Assembly: GCA_023702235.1 (NCBI GenBank)
Contig: JAMQCR010000001.1
Span: forward strand, 3,162,001-3,226,000
Length of the DNA: 64,000 bases
Reading direction: 5' to 3'
Origin: Neobacillus pocheonensis
GTDB lineage: Bacteria > Bacillota > Bacilli > Bacillales > Cytobacillaceae
Below, one piece after another: positions 17,721-28,055 of this stretch (the first letter of the stretch is position 1; every line of letters begins with the position of its first letter). The notes under the pieces were generated by a model. The model was not told the DNA's origin, searched no databases, and worked only from the letters and a program-made list of their open reading frames with translations. A program made the position numbers and the translations under genes.

Positions 17721-18710
17721 TTAATAAATTAAGTTGATGAATTCTTCTTTGGTTACATTTCCAAAGTAATGGACCATTTCGACATCAGTCAATGCTTTTT
17801 CCATTTCACCTTTATTATATCGGCATCCCTTAAGTCTCGCCTCAATTTCACTTACATCGCCAACACCAAAAAAGTCACCGTATATTTTACAATTCTTAAT
17901 TGTTCCTTTTTCTGCTTCTAGACGAACATCGATTGATCCAACTGGGAACCTGTGTGAATGCTGGAGATTAAATTTAGGCGATTTCCCGTAGTTCCAATCC
18001 CAGTTTTGATATCGCTCCATTGAAAGAAGATGAATATTTTCCCAATCTTTCTCCGTTAAGACATATTCAGGTATTTCTCCCTGTCCACCATAAATATATT
18101 TTAGAAGGAGAGAACGGAACTCTTCTATTTCCATTTTGTCTGTCAGGAACTCGGAAATGTTGGCCACGCGGCTGCGGATTGATTTAATCCCCTTTGATTC
18201 AATTTTATCCTTTTTCACCTTTAAGGCTGATACAACATTTTCCATTTCTGAATTAAATAAAAGCGTTCCATGGCTAAACATTCTTCCCTTTGTTGAGAAT
18301 TGAGCATTACCAGAGATTTTCTTTCCTTCTGCTAGAAGATCATTTCTACCGCTTAGCTCCGCATTTACTCCTAATTTTTGAAGTGCTTCGACTACCGGCT
18401 CGGTAAATCTTCGAAAATTATGAAAGCTTTCACCATCATCTTTCGTGATAAAACTGAAATTTAAATTCCCCAGGTCATGATAAACAGCCCCTCCTCCAGA
18501 CAACCTGCGTACAACATGAATCCCATTCCTTTCAACATACTCTGTATTAATCTCTTCAATTGTATTTTGGTTCTTTCCGATAATAATCGATGGTTCATTT
18601 ATGTAAAATAATAAATAGGTTTCATTGATATCAAGATTTTTTAACGCATACTCTTCAATGGAAAGATTAATCCGCGGGTCGGTAATTCCTTTATTATCGA
18701 TGAATAACAT
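17721..18710 (-). CDS. lplJ: Lipoate-protein ligase LplJ
   Basis: Attaches free lipoate to lipoyl domains of 2-oxoacid dehydrogenases and the glycine cleavage system. 329 aa. It shows strong resemblance to B. subtilis LplJ: MLFIDNKG, SIIIGKNQNTIEEIN, VVRRLSGGGAVYHDLGNLN, SGRNDLLAEGKKISGNAQ, and the C-terminal accessory domain GDFFGVGDVSEIE. The RRLSGGGAVYHD motif forms the lipoate/AMP site. Start ATG at 18710 (an adjacent ATG at 18713 is equally near the AAGGGG site). It follows yhfI with a 16-base gap, probably one transcript. Confidence 0.96.
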   Translation of the reverse strand: MLFIDNKGITDPRINLSIEEYALKNLDINETYLLFYINEPSIIIGKNQNTIEEINTEYVERNGIHVVRRLSGGGAVYHDLGNLNFSFITKDDGESFHNFRRFTEPVVEALQKLGVNAELSGRNDLLAEGKKISGNAQFSTKGRMFSHGTLLFNSEMENVVSALKVKKDKIESKGIKSIRSRVANISEFLTDKMEIEEFRSLLLKYIYGGQGEIPEYVLTEKDWENIHLLSMERYQNWDWNYGKSPKFNLQHSHRFPVGSIDVRLEAEKGTIKNCKIYGDFFGVGDVSEIEARLKGCRYNKGEMEKALTDVEMVHYFGNVTKEEFINLIY

Positions 18711-18726
18711 CATAATTTTCCCCTTC

Positions 18727-19461
18727 TTATAGTGAAATAGATAAAAATTCTTCTGCAAGCTTAATTATACCAGGATATTCTCTTGATGCCTCGTTAACTA
18801 AATCACTTAATTTTCCGAAATGCGGAAGGTGAGTAAGAATTAATTGTTTAACCATTGCCTCTTTTGCCAGTTTCCCGGCTTCTATACTCGTCATATGCCC
18901 TGCTACTTTTCCATTCTGATGACCATAAAAATTACATTCACATAATAAGATATCTGCCTCTTTACTAAAATCAATAAATGGTTCTTTAAAAGAGCTATCA
19001 GCAGTATATACAACTGCTTTTCCACCTGCTTCAATTCTCATCGCATAGCAGGGAACAGGATGGTCTGTTTTGAGGAATGAAACCTGAAAAGGACCAATGT
19101 TAAGAACCCTATTAGGATCATAAGCGATACCCTTAGTAATTTCTTTATAGGTAAGCTTAGAGAATTCACTTTGATTAAATTGATGACCGTATAAGGGCAA
19201 TGTAGACATTTCTTTTCCTAAAAAGCCTTGAATTAATCTAGCATGCTGCAAGACACCTATATCTGCTATATGATCGGGATGATAATGTGAAATCAATACA
19301 GCATCAAGTTCTTCTGGATGAAGGATATTTTGCAGCTTTGCTAAAACACCGCTTCCACAATCAATTAATAATCGAACTCCATCCTGCTCAAGTAAATACC
19401 CAGAGCTCGCCGCATTCACCTTCGGGTATCCGCCCCAAAAACCAATAACCGTAAGTTTCAA
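18727..19461 (-). CDS. yhfI: Metallo-beta-lactamase fold hydrolase YhfI
   Basis: 244-aa MBL-fold protein with SHYHPDHIADIG as the metal-binding motif, LLIDCGSGVL near the N-terminus, YTADSSFKEP and LILTHLPHFG. The fold resembles RNase Z and AHL lactonases, but substrate is unknown. Adjacent to lplJ as in B. subtilis; RBS GGAGGTGTTGGG just upstream. Confidence 0.87.
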   Translation of the reverse strand: MKLTVIGFWGGYPKVNAASSGYLLEQDGVRLLIDCGSGVLAKLQNILHPEELDAVLISHYHPDHIADIGVLQHARLIQGFLGKEMSTLPLYGHQFNQSEFSKLTYKEITKGIAYDPNRVLNIGPFQVSFLKTDHPVPCYAMRIEAGGKAVVYTADSSFKEPFIDFSKEADILLCECNFYGHQNGKVAGHMTSIEAGKLAKEAMVKQLILTHLPHFGKLSDLVNEASREYPGIIKLAEEFLSISL

Positions 19462-19569
19462 ATCCCAACACCTCCAGTAATTCCAAAAACCTATATGCTT
19501 AATATATACAAAATAGATTTATTCACCATGAAACCATACAGATAACCAGCTTCACTTTACAACACACCA

Positions 19570-19597
19570 AAGAAGCCGTTACAGCTGAACGGCTTCT
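19570..19597. terminator. Terminator overlapping the end of hemY
   Basis: AAGAAGCCGTT and AACGGCTTCTT form an 11-bp stem that includes the hemY stop codon. The T tract is better on the plus strand (TTTTATC) than on the minus strand (TTTGGTGTG), so efficiency for hemY is uncertain. Confidence 0.55.
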
Positions 19598-21024
19598 TTT
19601 ATCGATATAGATAGATTTAGATATTCTATAACACTCTTTACTGCTATTTCTCCCTGGTCAATGCAATCCGGAACACCAATTCCTTCATAAGAAGCACCTG
19701 CTAAAAATACACCAGGTAACTCAGCTGCTACATGTTGTTTAATTGTTTCCAGACGTTGTTTATGCCCAACCGTATACTGCGGCATTGCATTTTTCCACCG
19801 GGAAACAACCGCAAAATCAGGCTCCATTGTAATATCCATTGTTTTTTTCAAATCATCCAGCACGATTTTAACAATTTGGTCATCAGAAAGATCCACAATG
19901 GCCTTATCTCCCGCTCTCCCTACATAACAGCGGAGCAACACCTTTCCTTTTGGAGTAGAATGCGCCCATTTCTTATGTGTCCAGGTGCAGGCTGTAATCG
20001 AATAATCACTGTTTCTGGAAACAACAAACCCCGTTCCATCGATGTCTTTTTTTATCGCTTGTTCTGGAAATGCCAGTGCCACTGTCGCAACAGATGTTGA
20101 AGGAACCAATTTAAATGGATCAAAAAAACGGTATTGCGAAAACATTGATTGTGTTACTTTATGTGGTGTAGCTGCAACAATACAATCGACTGTTAGTGAT
20201 TCACCATTGTTTAGGTCAATTTCATACTTTTGATCGATCTTTGAGATTTTTTCAACTCGATGCCCAAGTAGAATAGAATTAGGTTCCAAATGAGCCTCAA
20301 TTGCTTCGGCAAATGACTGGAGACCACTTTTAAACGTTAAAAATGCTCCTTTTCCCTTTTCTCCATTTTCAGGCTTTTTTGGTTGCGTAGGTGTAGCTTT
20401 TTTCATTCCCAAGATAAGGCTTCGATATTTCTGTTCCACTTGATAAAATTGTGGAAAGGTAGCCATTAAGCTCAATTGATCAATATCGCCTGCATAGATT
20501 CCAGATAATAACGGCTCAATTAAATTTTCAACGACTTCATCACCTAATCTTCTTCGAAAAAACTCCCCTAATGATTGGTCTTTGCCACTTTCAGACCTAG
20601 GCAAAATAAAATCGGCAGCTGCTCGGATTTTACCAGGGAGAGAAAACAATCCTGTGGTAATAAAAGGACCAATTTCCGTAGGGATTCCCATAATAGAACC
20701 CCCTGGCATGGAATAAAGCTGCTCATTAACAAGAACATACGAGTTTCCAGTCGAGTTATGAACTAACTCTTCTTCCATACCCACTTCCTTCGCAAGCTTA
20801 ACAATGCTAACCTTACGAGCTAAAAATGAATCTGGACCTCTTTCAATCGTAAAACCGTCCCTAACAACGGTTTGCATTTTACCTCCAAGACGGTGGGATG
20901 CTTCAATCAGTTTAATCTCTATTGGAAGGTTATTTTCTTGCATTGTTTTTTGGAGATAAAATGCTGCAGTTAGTCCGGCAATTCCTCCTCCAATAATGGC
21001 AACCTTTTGCTTTTCTTCCACCAC
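19579..21024 (-). CDS. hemY: Coproporphyrinogen III/protoporphyrinogen oxidase HemY (CgoX)
   Basis: FAD-dependent oxidase of haem synthesis; in Firmicutes the physiological reaction is coproporphyrinogen III to coproporphyrin III. 481 aa. The dinucleotide motif AIIGGGIAGLTAAFYL is at residues 9-24, with ERGPDSFLARK and, near the C-terminus, VFLAGASYEGIGVPDCIDQGE. It is the last gene of hemEHY, 36 bases after hemH. Confidence 0.96.
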   Translation of the reverse strand: MVEEKQKVAIIGGGIAGLTAAFYLQKTMQENNLPIEIKLIEASHRLGGKMQTVVRDGFTIERGPDSFLARKVSIVKLAKEVGMEEELVHNSTGNSYVLVNEQLYSMPGGSIMGIPTEIGPFITTGLFSLPGKIRAAADFILPRSESGKDQSLGEFFRRRLGDEVVENLIEPLLSGIYAGDIDQLSLMATFPQFYQVEQKYRSLILGMKKATPTQPKKPENGEKGKGAFLTFKSGLQSFAEAIEAHLEPNSILLGHRVEKISKIDQKYEIDLNNGESLTVDCIVAATPHKVTQSMFSQYRFFDPFKLVPSTSVATVALAFPEQAIKKDIDGTGFVVSRNSDYSITACTWTHKKWAHSTPKGKVLLRCYVGRAGDKAIVDLSDDQIVKIVLDDLKKTMDITMEPDFAVVSRWKNAMPQYTVGHKQRLETIKQHVAAELPGVFLAGASYEGIGVPDCIDQGEIAVKSVIEYLNLSISIKEAVQL

Positions 21025-21060
21025 AGACGTCCCCTTCTTCCTTGTGATTTCTTTAGACGC

Positions 21061-21992
21061 TTATTCCGTTAACGTTTTTAGGATGATAGTGGACAAGCAA
21101 TCGATAAATTCTTCCTTTGCATTTGGCATATCAGGGCGATAATAACTTGCGCCTATTTCCTCTGTCACTTTTTTGCATTCGAAATCATTATCATACAGCA
21201 CTTCGAGATGTTCACAAACAAATCCAACAGGTGCATAGACAAAGGCTTTATATTGATGTTCTTGATATAATGTTCTCGTTAAGTCCTGAACATCTGGCCC
21301 CAACCAAGGTTCAGGCGTATTTCCTGCACTTTGCCAACCCATTTCATAGCTTTCTATTCCAGCTTGCTTTGCAATTAAATCGGCAGTTTCTTTGAGTTGG
21401 TCCGGATATGGATCTCCAAACTGTAAGATTTTCTCAGGCAAACTATGGGCAGAAACGATCAGAATTGAATTCTCCTTCTCATCCTGAGGCATTTGCTCAT
21501 AGATTTGCTTTACTTTATTTGCCCAAAAGTCGATAAATTTTGGTTCTTGATACCAGCTTTCAATCGAACGAATGTTGGCCCACCTAACTTTTCAGCCTCT
21601 TCCTTTGCTCGTCCATTATAGGATTTCACACTAAAGGTTGAAAAATGAGGAGCTAGAACAATACTAACCGCCTCTTCTATACCGTCATCATGCATTTTTT
21701 TGACTGCATCCTCAATAAATGGGTTAATATGTTTGAGCCCAAGGTACATTTTAAATTCAATCTTATCCTGAACACGATTTAAATGTTCTTCAAGCTTTTC
21801 AGCCTGTTCAAGTGTAATTTTTGCAAGTGGTGAAATTCCGCCAATTGCTTCATAGCGATTTCGAAGATCTTCAATCATTTCCGGTGTTGGCTTTCGACCA
21901 TGGCGAATATGTGTGTAATATCGCTCAAGATCCTCTAATTTATAAGGGGTTCCGTATGCCATTACAAGGAGACCCATTTTCTTTTTTGTCAT
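21061..21992 (-). CDS. hemH: Ferrochelatase HemH/CpfC (one frame break)
   Basis: Inserts iron into coproporphyrin III (or protoporphyrin). 310 aa after repair, equal to the B. subtilis enzyme. The N-terminal half has [20 protein letters not shown] and [19 protein letters not shown]; the C-terminal half has [10 protein letters not shown], with the conserved His, and [14 protein letters not shown]. The break is at 21577-21584: GGGCCAACATTCG needs one more C to read [13 protein letters not shown]. Start at 21992 follows GAGGTGCG. Middle gene of hemEHY. Confidence 0.94.
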
Positions 21993-22080
21993 TGTTCGCA
22001 CCTCACTATCAATTCTTTTGATTTATGTGCCAAAAAAATTGGGCTTTCCACCAATTTTATCACGTTTCGAAAACGGGTAT

Positions 22081-23126
22081 TTAGCGGCCTAGTTTTAAAG
22101 CTGAATACTCATGTATAAAGGCTGTTAATTTTTTCAACGTTTCTGGATTGACTGATGGGAAAACACCATGTCCTAGATTAAAGATGTAACCGCCCTGAGC
22201 CATTCCTTGGTCTAAAATAGCCTTAGCTTTTTCCTCGATAACCTCCCATGGTGCTAATAGAATCGCAGGATCAAGGTTTCCTTGAACTGTTTTAGAAATT
22301 CCCATTTCTCTCGCTTCGTGAATAGGCAGGCGCCAGTCGAGTCCCACTACATCCAATGGAAGATCATTCCATTCGAGGGCTAGATGGCTAGCTCCAACTC
22401 CAAACATAATTAAGGGAACATTCTCTTCACTAAGTGATGCAAAAATCCTTGTCATAACAGGCTTTATGAAGTAACGATAATCCTCAGCATTTAATGCCCC
22501 TACCCAAGAATCAAAAATCTGAATGGCCTTTACCCCTGCATGAATTTGTGATTTAACATAAGTGATAATCATATCGGCTAGCTTATCCATTAACGCAAAC
22601 CATGCTTTTGGCTCCGAATACATAAAGGCTTTTGTTTTATTGTAATTTTTTGAAGGCCACCTTCAATCATATAGCTTGCAAGTGTAAATGGCGCACCGGA
22701 AAACCCGATAAGTGGTACTGACAATTGTTCTTGAGTTAACAGTTTGATGGTATCCAATATGTAAGGAACATCTTCTTCCGGGATGATTGCTCCAAGCTTT
22801 TCAACATCTGCTAGAGAACGGATTGGATTCGAAATAACAGGACCAATTCCACCCTTTATTTCTACATCCATACCGATAGCAGGAAGCGGAGTCATAATAT
22901 CTTTATATAAAATCGCGGCGTCTACATTATAATTCTCAACAGGAAGACGAGTTACATATGCACAAAGCTCAGGCTGATGGGTAATTTCAAATAAAGAGTA
23001 CTTTTCTTTAATTTCCCTATATTCAGGCTGAGAGCGTCCCGCTTGCCGCATGTACCATACTGGAACGTGGTCTGTCTTCTCTCCTCTCGCTGCTTTTAAT
23101 AAAGTTTCGTTAATCGGTCTAGTCAT
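22081..23126 (-). CDS. hemE: Uroporphyrinogen decarboxylase HemE (one frame break)
   Basis: Decarboxylates uroporphyrinogen III to coproporphyrinogen III. 348 aa after repair. Conserved [14 protein letters not shown] near residue 30, [19 protein letters not shown] and [14 protein letters not shown] are present. The break is at 22655-22658: GGCCTTC should be GGCCCTTC, giving [19 protein letters not shown]. Start at 23126 is chosen for AGGTGG upstream; the earlier in-frame ATG lacks a site. First gene of hemEHY. Confidence 0.95.
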
Positions 23127-23415
23127 TAAATAAATCCACCTTTCAAGGTCGTGTCTGTTTTTCATTTTAATATATATAGTAGGAAAATAAAACTTCTCCC
23201 CAATAGAATCGCAATATATATAGAACTGTCTTCACTATATCTATTAATCCTATTGGTGTATAGATAACGATACTAAGTGTCAAAAAAAAGTCGTTTTTAA
23301 GTTTAAAAAAACTGTTTAAATCAGAAATAACCATAAGAAGCATGCATAAATCAGATTAAGCATAGACTACTAGATGATTTATGAATTTGATAATAATTCT
23401 CTAGGAGTGATTAGT

Positions 23416-23913
23416 TTGAATTTCTTTATTACGGCCGGAACATTGGACTATTTAAAAAAGATTGAAAATAAGTATCCTGCTGAAACAATGGTGTCAATCG
23501 CTAATGTTTCAGGTGCCCTATTGCTGCACGAAACAAATGGGGCAACTGTTTTTAAAGAACCACGAAAATATGAAGTATTTGATTCAGGTGGGGATTTAGC
23601 AGGAAGAGGTTTTGTTGTCATGAATTACTTTCCTGTTACCGACGAAGGGAGGCCATTATTTGAGCAGGAATTTAAAAATCGGACAAAAATATTTTCGAAT
23701 GAACCAGGATTTATTGCAATTAGGGCCCTTCGTCCTCTTTCATCAAATACATATGTCACCCTAACAATTTGGGACACCGAAGTTGACTACCAAAACTCGA
23801 AGAATATTAACTCTTTTTCTAATGCGATTAATAAAAAGGAAATAGGACTTGATCATCAGCCAAAAATTTTTTCAAGCGAATCCTATGTTAGACAATATAC
23901 TATTATTGAATAA
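23416..23913 (+). CDS. hmoB: HmoB-like haem-degrading monooxygenase
   Basis: Member of the IsdG/antibiotic-monooxygenase family, 165 aa from a TTG start with AGGAGTGA upstream; B. subtilis HmoB (YhgC) is 166 aa. The N-terminal part is strand-rich and variable. The ABM domain (residues 70-150) includes NRTKIFSNEPGFIAIRALRP and VTLTIWDTEVDYQNSKN, the common GF.....LRP / W.....F pattern. Its position next to hemE, transcribed away from it, matches the yhgC-hemE neighbourhood and a role in haem turnover. Confidence 0.85.
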   Translation: MNFFITAGTLDYLKKIENKYPAETMVSIANVSGALLLHETNGATVFKEPRKYEVFDSGGDLAGRGFVVMNYFPVTDEGRPLFEQEFKNRTKIFSNEPGFIAIRALRPLSSNTYVTLTIWDTEVDYQNSKNINSFSNAINKKEIGLDHQPKIFSSESYVRQYTIIE

Positions 23914-23917
23914 AGCC

Positions 23918-23944
23918 ATGGAATGGAGCGTGTCTCCATTCCAT
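23918..23944 (+). terminator. Terminator after hmoB
   Basis: ATGGAATGGAG and CTCCATTCCAT form an 11-bp stem followed by TTTTCATTTT on the plus strand. Confidence 0.85.
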
Positions 23945-24085
23945 TTTTCATTTTATTTTCTATTAATATTTAGTCTATTAACCGAGAAAGAATATCGAAA
24001 TAAAAGACAACATAATAATTAAAAAGTGGTAAAATAATTAGAATAAACTAATATTTTTTAATCTTATGAAATCAGGTGGTCACTT

Positions 24086-25263
24086 TTGCTAAACAAACTG
24101 TTTACGAAATTAAATGGATATTATGAAGAAATGGTTTCTATTCGTCGCCACTTACACCAGCATCCCGAATTATCGTTCAAAGAATATCAGACCGCTCAAT
24201 TTATCCAATCTTTTTATCAAGATTTAAACATTGAAGTAAAGGGTAATGTAGGAGGAAATGGTGTAGTCGCAAAGGTTTATGGCAAAAAAACAGGTAAAAC
24301 GGTCGCTTTAAGAGCTGATTTTGACGCTTTGCCAATCCAGGATGAAAAGGAAGTTAACTATAAGTCATTAGTCCCTGGGGTGATGCACGCATGCGGTCAT
24401 GATGGACATACAGCAACCCTTCTTATTTTGGCAAAAGCCTTAAATGAACTGAAGGATGAGCTTGAGGGAATTTATGTATTTATTCATCAGCATGCCGAAG
24501 AATATGCCCCTGGTGGAGCTGTGTCAATGATTGAGGATGGCTGCTTAGATGGTGTTGATGTTATCTTCGGTACTCATTTATGGGCAAGTGAGCCGACTGG
24601 AACAATCCAATATCGAACAGGCCCTATTATGCCGCAGCAGACCGATTTGAAATCGAAATTCAAGGGCAAGGTGGACATGGAGCACAACCACATAAGACAA
24701 AGGATGCAATTGTTACGGCATCTCAACTTGTTTTAAATTTACAACAAATCGTTAGTAGAAGGATAAATCCAGTGGATTCGGCTGTAGTCACAGTTGCTTC
24801 ATTTATTGCCCAAAACGCCTTTAATGTCATTGCCGATAGGGCTAAATTGGTTGGGACGGTTAGGACCTTTAAGGAAGATGTTCGAGACTTCATCGAACAG
24901 GAAATGGACAGAATTATCCAAGGAACTTGTCATATGTCTAGCAGCACTTTTCAATTTACGTATGTAAAAGGTTATCCTGCTGTTGTAAATCATGAAAAAG
25001 AAACAGAGTTTCTTAAAGATTGCGCACTTGTTGTACCAGAAGTTCAACACATTGATGAAACCGAACCCCAGATGGGCGGTGAAGATTTCGCCTATTATTT
25101 ACAAAAGGTTCCAGGTACCTTCTTTTACACTGGCGCAAAACCACCTGGTATAGATACTGCTTACCCCCATCACCATCCAAAATTCGATATTGATGAAAAA
25201 GCCATGTTAATTGCTGCTAAGACGCTTGGGACTGCGGCTATAAAAGTCCATAGAACTGAATAA
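24086..25263 (+). CDS. yhaA: M20-family amidohydrolase YhaA (one frame break)
   Basis: N-acyl amino acid/peptide hydrolase of the M20D family, 392 aa after repair. SIRRHLHQHPELSFKE, ALRADFDALPI, MHACGHDGHTA and HQHAEEYAPGGA carry the metal ligands; MGGEDFAYYLQ and HHPKFDIDEKAM close the domain. It starts at TTG 24086, with AGGTGG at suitable distance. The break is at about 24630: ATTATGCCGC needs one more G to read IMAAADRFEIEIQGQGGHG. It matches YhaA, next to ecsC. Confidence 0.9.
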
Positions 25264-25269
25264 ATTTTT

Positions 25270-25297
25270 AGCCCCTGAGCTTTAAAGGTCAGGGGCT
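25270..25297 (+). terminator. Terminator after yhaA, overlapping the ecsC 3' end
   Basis: AGCCCCTGA and TCAGGGGCT form a 9-bp stem followed by TTTTTT on the plus strand. The ecsC stop lies inside it, but the minus strand lacks a T tract. Confidence 0.85.
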
Positions 25298-26012
25298 TTT
25301 TTTAATATTCTTAATCGGTAAGCATTCATGGCCGTTTCACCTAAATGTTTAAGTAGATTGTTATTGGCATATGCACCAACAATAGCACCAATGCCTGGCA
25401 CAAGCTGGAGCATTTTAGCAAAATCAATATAGTCTCTGTACTCTTGCTGGAACTGCCTCCAATCCATTTCAACGAGAAATTGCTTTCTATCCTCCCAGTT
25501 TTCGATTGCGATTAATGTTTTCTTTCTGGTTTCATCGCTAGAGAAAGCAAGCTGAAAAACATAAAGGATAAATAGTCGTTCTTCATATTCGCTGGTATTA
25601 AAGCCATATACGGAAGCCACATCAAAGAGGAATTTCATTTTGATGGTAAGAAGCAAGGGAAAATCTGCAAGCCTAGCAGGATACCTCCCGCCCCAGTTCC
25701 AGCTCCTTCTACTAATGCAGTCTTTTGGTAAATGGTTATTTTCTTTCTCGCTAACTCATCTCGTTCCAAAAGGGTAAAACCACTTGCTTGATTTTTATTT
25801 GTGGTAATTTGTGAGCCAAATAAAGTCGTTTTAACCATTGCCTTAATGCTCTCAGTAATAACCTGGTGAACCTTTTCAGGGATTAAGCTATTTATTTTCC
25901 CTTGCATTCTTTTCGATATTCGATTCATCATTCCTGAACGTTTTGTTATATTTCGCTTCCAATCGAAAATTTCATCATAAACCTTTAATTCATAATCATT
26001 CATTTCTTCCAA
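25282..26012 (-). CDS. ecsC: EcsC family protein (one frame break)
   Basis: Third gene of the ecs locus, about 243 aa after repair; EcsC proteins have no settled biochemical role. It contains LIPEKVHQVITESIKAMVKTT, GTGAGGILLGLADFPLL (restored) and LQLVPGIGAIVGAYANNNLL, typical EcsC glycine-rich hydrophobic stretches suggesting membrane association. The break is at 25667-25668 (GGCTTGCAG should be GGCTTGGCAG). It is about 100 bases downstream of ecsB, after a terminator. Confidence 0.85.
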
Positions 26013-26069
26013 CCCTTTACAATCATTTATAGTGTTTTTATGAATATACCCATTTATTGGTTATAAAAA

Positions 26070-26098
26070 GAGACTAACTCCATTGCAAGGTTAGCCTC
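26070..26098 (-). terminator. Terminator after ecsB
   Basis: On the minus strand GAGGCTAAC and GTTAGTCTC pair with one wobble, followed by TTTTTAT. It would separate ecsAB from ecsC. Confidence 0.7.
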
Positions 26099-26111
26099 CT
26101 TCCACATTACA

Positions 26112-27323
26112 TTATACTTTTAAACGAGTTTTACTATAAAAAAACACAAATGGATAACTAAAACCTATTCCTGCCACGAGTACCAAAAATGCAATAGTCA
26201 TTTCCCCTTTAATGAAAACAAACAAGGCAAATAGGACAGTTTGGATTATTAAAATAACCATTAATAAAAAGTGAAAAGCGGCTGTTTTAAATTTTGGGGC
26301 AACCGGATATAAATCAACCCACAGCTTGTTTTGATGATGATTCCATAACGGCAAAAGCTGAAAACCGGTTAAATATAGAAATAATATCGCAAGTAAGATT
26401 TGTCCTAACCCAAAAGAAAGATAATACAAGGCAATCGTGCCGATAACCGTTAGACGGAGAAAAAGTCCCAAATAATCAGAGGAGCGCAAGAAAGCCCTAG
26501 AAAATAAAAATAGATACGTCTTTTCTTGCGAAAAGGCTATTTTACTAATAAATAGGTCCAGCCATTTTCTCCTTTTTACTTTATCTTTTAATTTTGGAAC
26601 ATCCGTAAATAAATTTGCGAGTCGATAAAAGGAAGCCATCCTTTTCTCTTCTTGGTCTATTAATAGGTCCCATTTAAGTCCCATTTTTCTTGTCCGGACA
26701 TAAAAAGCTTGATAGTAAAATGCCATAACGAGGACGATGAGCAATAAGATAAGGAAGCTGGCATGCTTAAATAATAAAAAAGTAAAGGCTAAATTGGTGA
26801 AATACCGAACAATCATGTCCGATAAAATAACAGATGCCTGTACGTAATAGTGAATCCTCCAGCTGATGGCCAAATTCCAGGCTTTTATAACCAAAATCAC
26901 AATAAAAAAGGGTAAGAAAGAATGAAACCCATCGGAGCTTATATGTGCATACATTGGCATAAGTACCGCAAGGACCACTAAAAGAACGTACCCTTGAAAG
27001 ACAAGACTCACTACTCCAGAACGAAGGAAATAGCCTTTCAATTTGGTTTCTAGGGGAAGCAAAAATATCTGATCTGCTTCAAGTAAAAAGTTGTAAATAG
27101 GACTATACGTTAATAATATGCCAATTAAAGTAGCCATTATGATTTCGGCGGGAAATCCGCTCGGAATTGTCTTGATCCAATTCTGATAATAATACGCACC
27201 TGCACCCATTAAAAATAACAAGACGAGGACGAGGTGACTATTAAAAATATAGCGTAGATAACTGCCTAAATCTTTTACACGTCGTCCTGCTCGATCCTTC
27301 CAAAGTTTTCTATCATTAAACAT
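26112..27323 (-). CDS. ecsB: ABC transporter permease EcsB
   Basis: Membrane component of the Ecs ABC transporter, which in B. subtilis affects secretion, competence and regulated membrane proteolysis. 403 aa with roughly ten hydrophobic spans in pairs (e.g. LVLVLLFLMGAGAYYY, AFTFLLFKHASFLILLLIVLV, LLMVILIIQTVLFALF). The start overlaps the ecsA end by eight bases. Length agrees with EcsB. Confidence 0.92.
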   Translation of the reverse strand: MFNDRKLWKDRAGRRVKDLGSYLRYIFNSHLVLVLLFLMGAGAYYYQNWIKTIPSGFPAEIIMATLIGILLTYSPIYNFLLEADQIFLLPLETKLKGYFLRSGVVSLVFQGYVLLVVLAVLMPMYAHISSDGFHSFLPFFIVILVIKAWNLAISWRIHYYVQASVILSDMIVRYFTNLAFTFLLFKHASFLILLLIVLVMAFYYQAFYVRTRKMGLKWDLLIDQEEKRMASFYRLANLFTDVPKLKDKVKRRKWLDLFISKIAFSQEKTYLFLFSRAFLRSSDYLGLFLRLTVIGTIALYYLSFGLGQILLAILFLYLTGFQLLPLWNHHQNKLWVDLYPVAPKFKTAAFHFLLMVILIIQTVLFALFVFIKGEMTIAFLVLVAGIGFSYPFVFFYSKTRLKV

Positions 27324-28055
27324 AATTTTCTTCCTTCGTCAATTGAATATACAAATCATCTAAGGATGCTGTGGGCATCGAAAATTGCTTTCTAAGTTCT
27401 GCAAGAGTACCTTTCGCCCGTATTTTTCCTTCATGAAGGATGATGAACCGGTCACAATATTTTTCTGCTGTAGACAAGATATGAGTCGACATTAAAATAC
27501 CTGCACCGTTTTCTTTCATTTTCTCATCAAATCAAGCAGTGATTGAATTCCCAAAGGATCTAAACCGACAAACGGTTCATCGACAATGTAAAGAACTGGT
27601 TGAACTAAAAAAGCACACATAATCATGACCTTTTGTTTCATCCCTTTTGAAAAATGAGAAGGAAACCAGTTAAGGCGTTTTTCCATGCGAAATTCAGTTA
27701 GCAACGGAGAAATTCTTTTTTTATATGTTGATTCATCTATACCGTAAGCCATGGCTGTTAATTTTAAATGCTCATCCAATGTTAATTCTTCATATAAGAC
27801 AGGAGTTTCCGGAACAAAAGTGAATAATCGACGGTAAGCATCCTTATCTTCAGTGAATCTTTGTCCATTAATTTTAATTTCACCACGATGTGGCTCCATC
27901 AATCCAATAATATGTTTTATCGTCGTACTCTTCCCTGCCCCGTTTAGGCCGATTAAACCAACGAGTTCTTTTTCCTTCACTTCAAAAGATACATCTTTTA
28001 ATACAGGGTTCCTGGTATATCCTCCAACAAGGTTTTCAATTGTTAATAACGACAT
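27316..28055 (-). CDS. ecsA: ABC transporter ATPase EcsA (one frame break)
   Basis: ATPase partner of EcsB, 246 aa after repair. Walker A GLNGAGKST is at residues 36-44, signature HFSKGMKQKV, Walker B YIVDEPFVGLDP, then STHILSTAEKYCDRF as the switch His region. The break is at 27519-27522: AGAAAATG needs one more A to read LMRKMKENGAG. It begins the ecs operon on the minus strand. Confidence 0.93.
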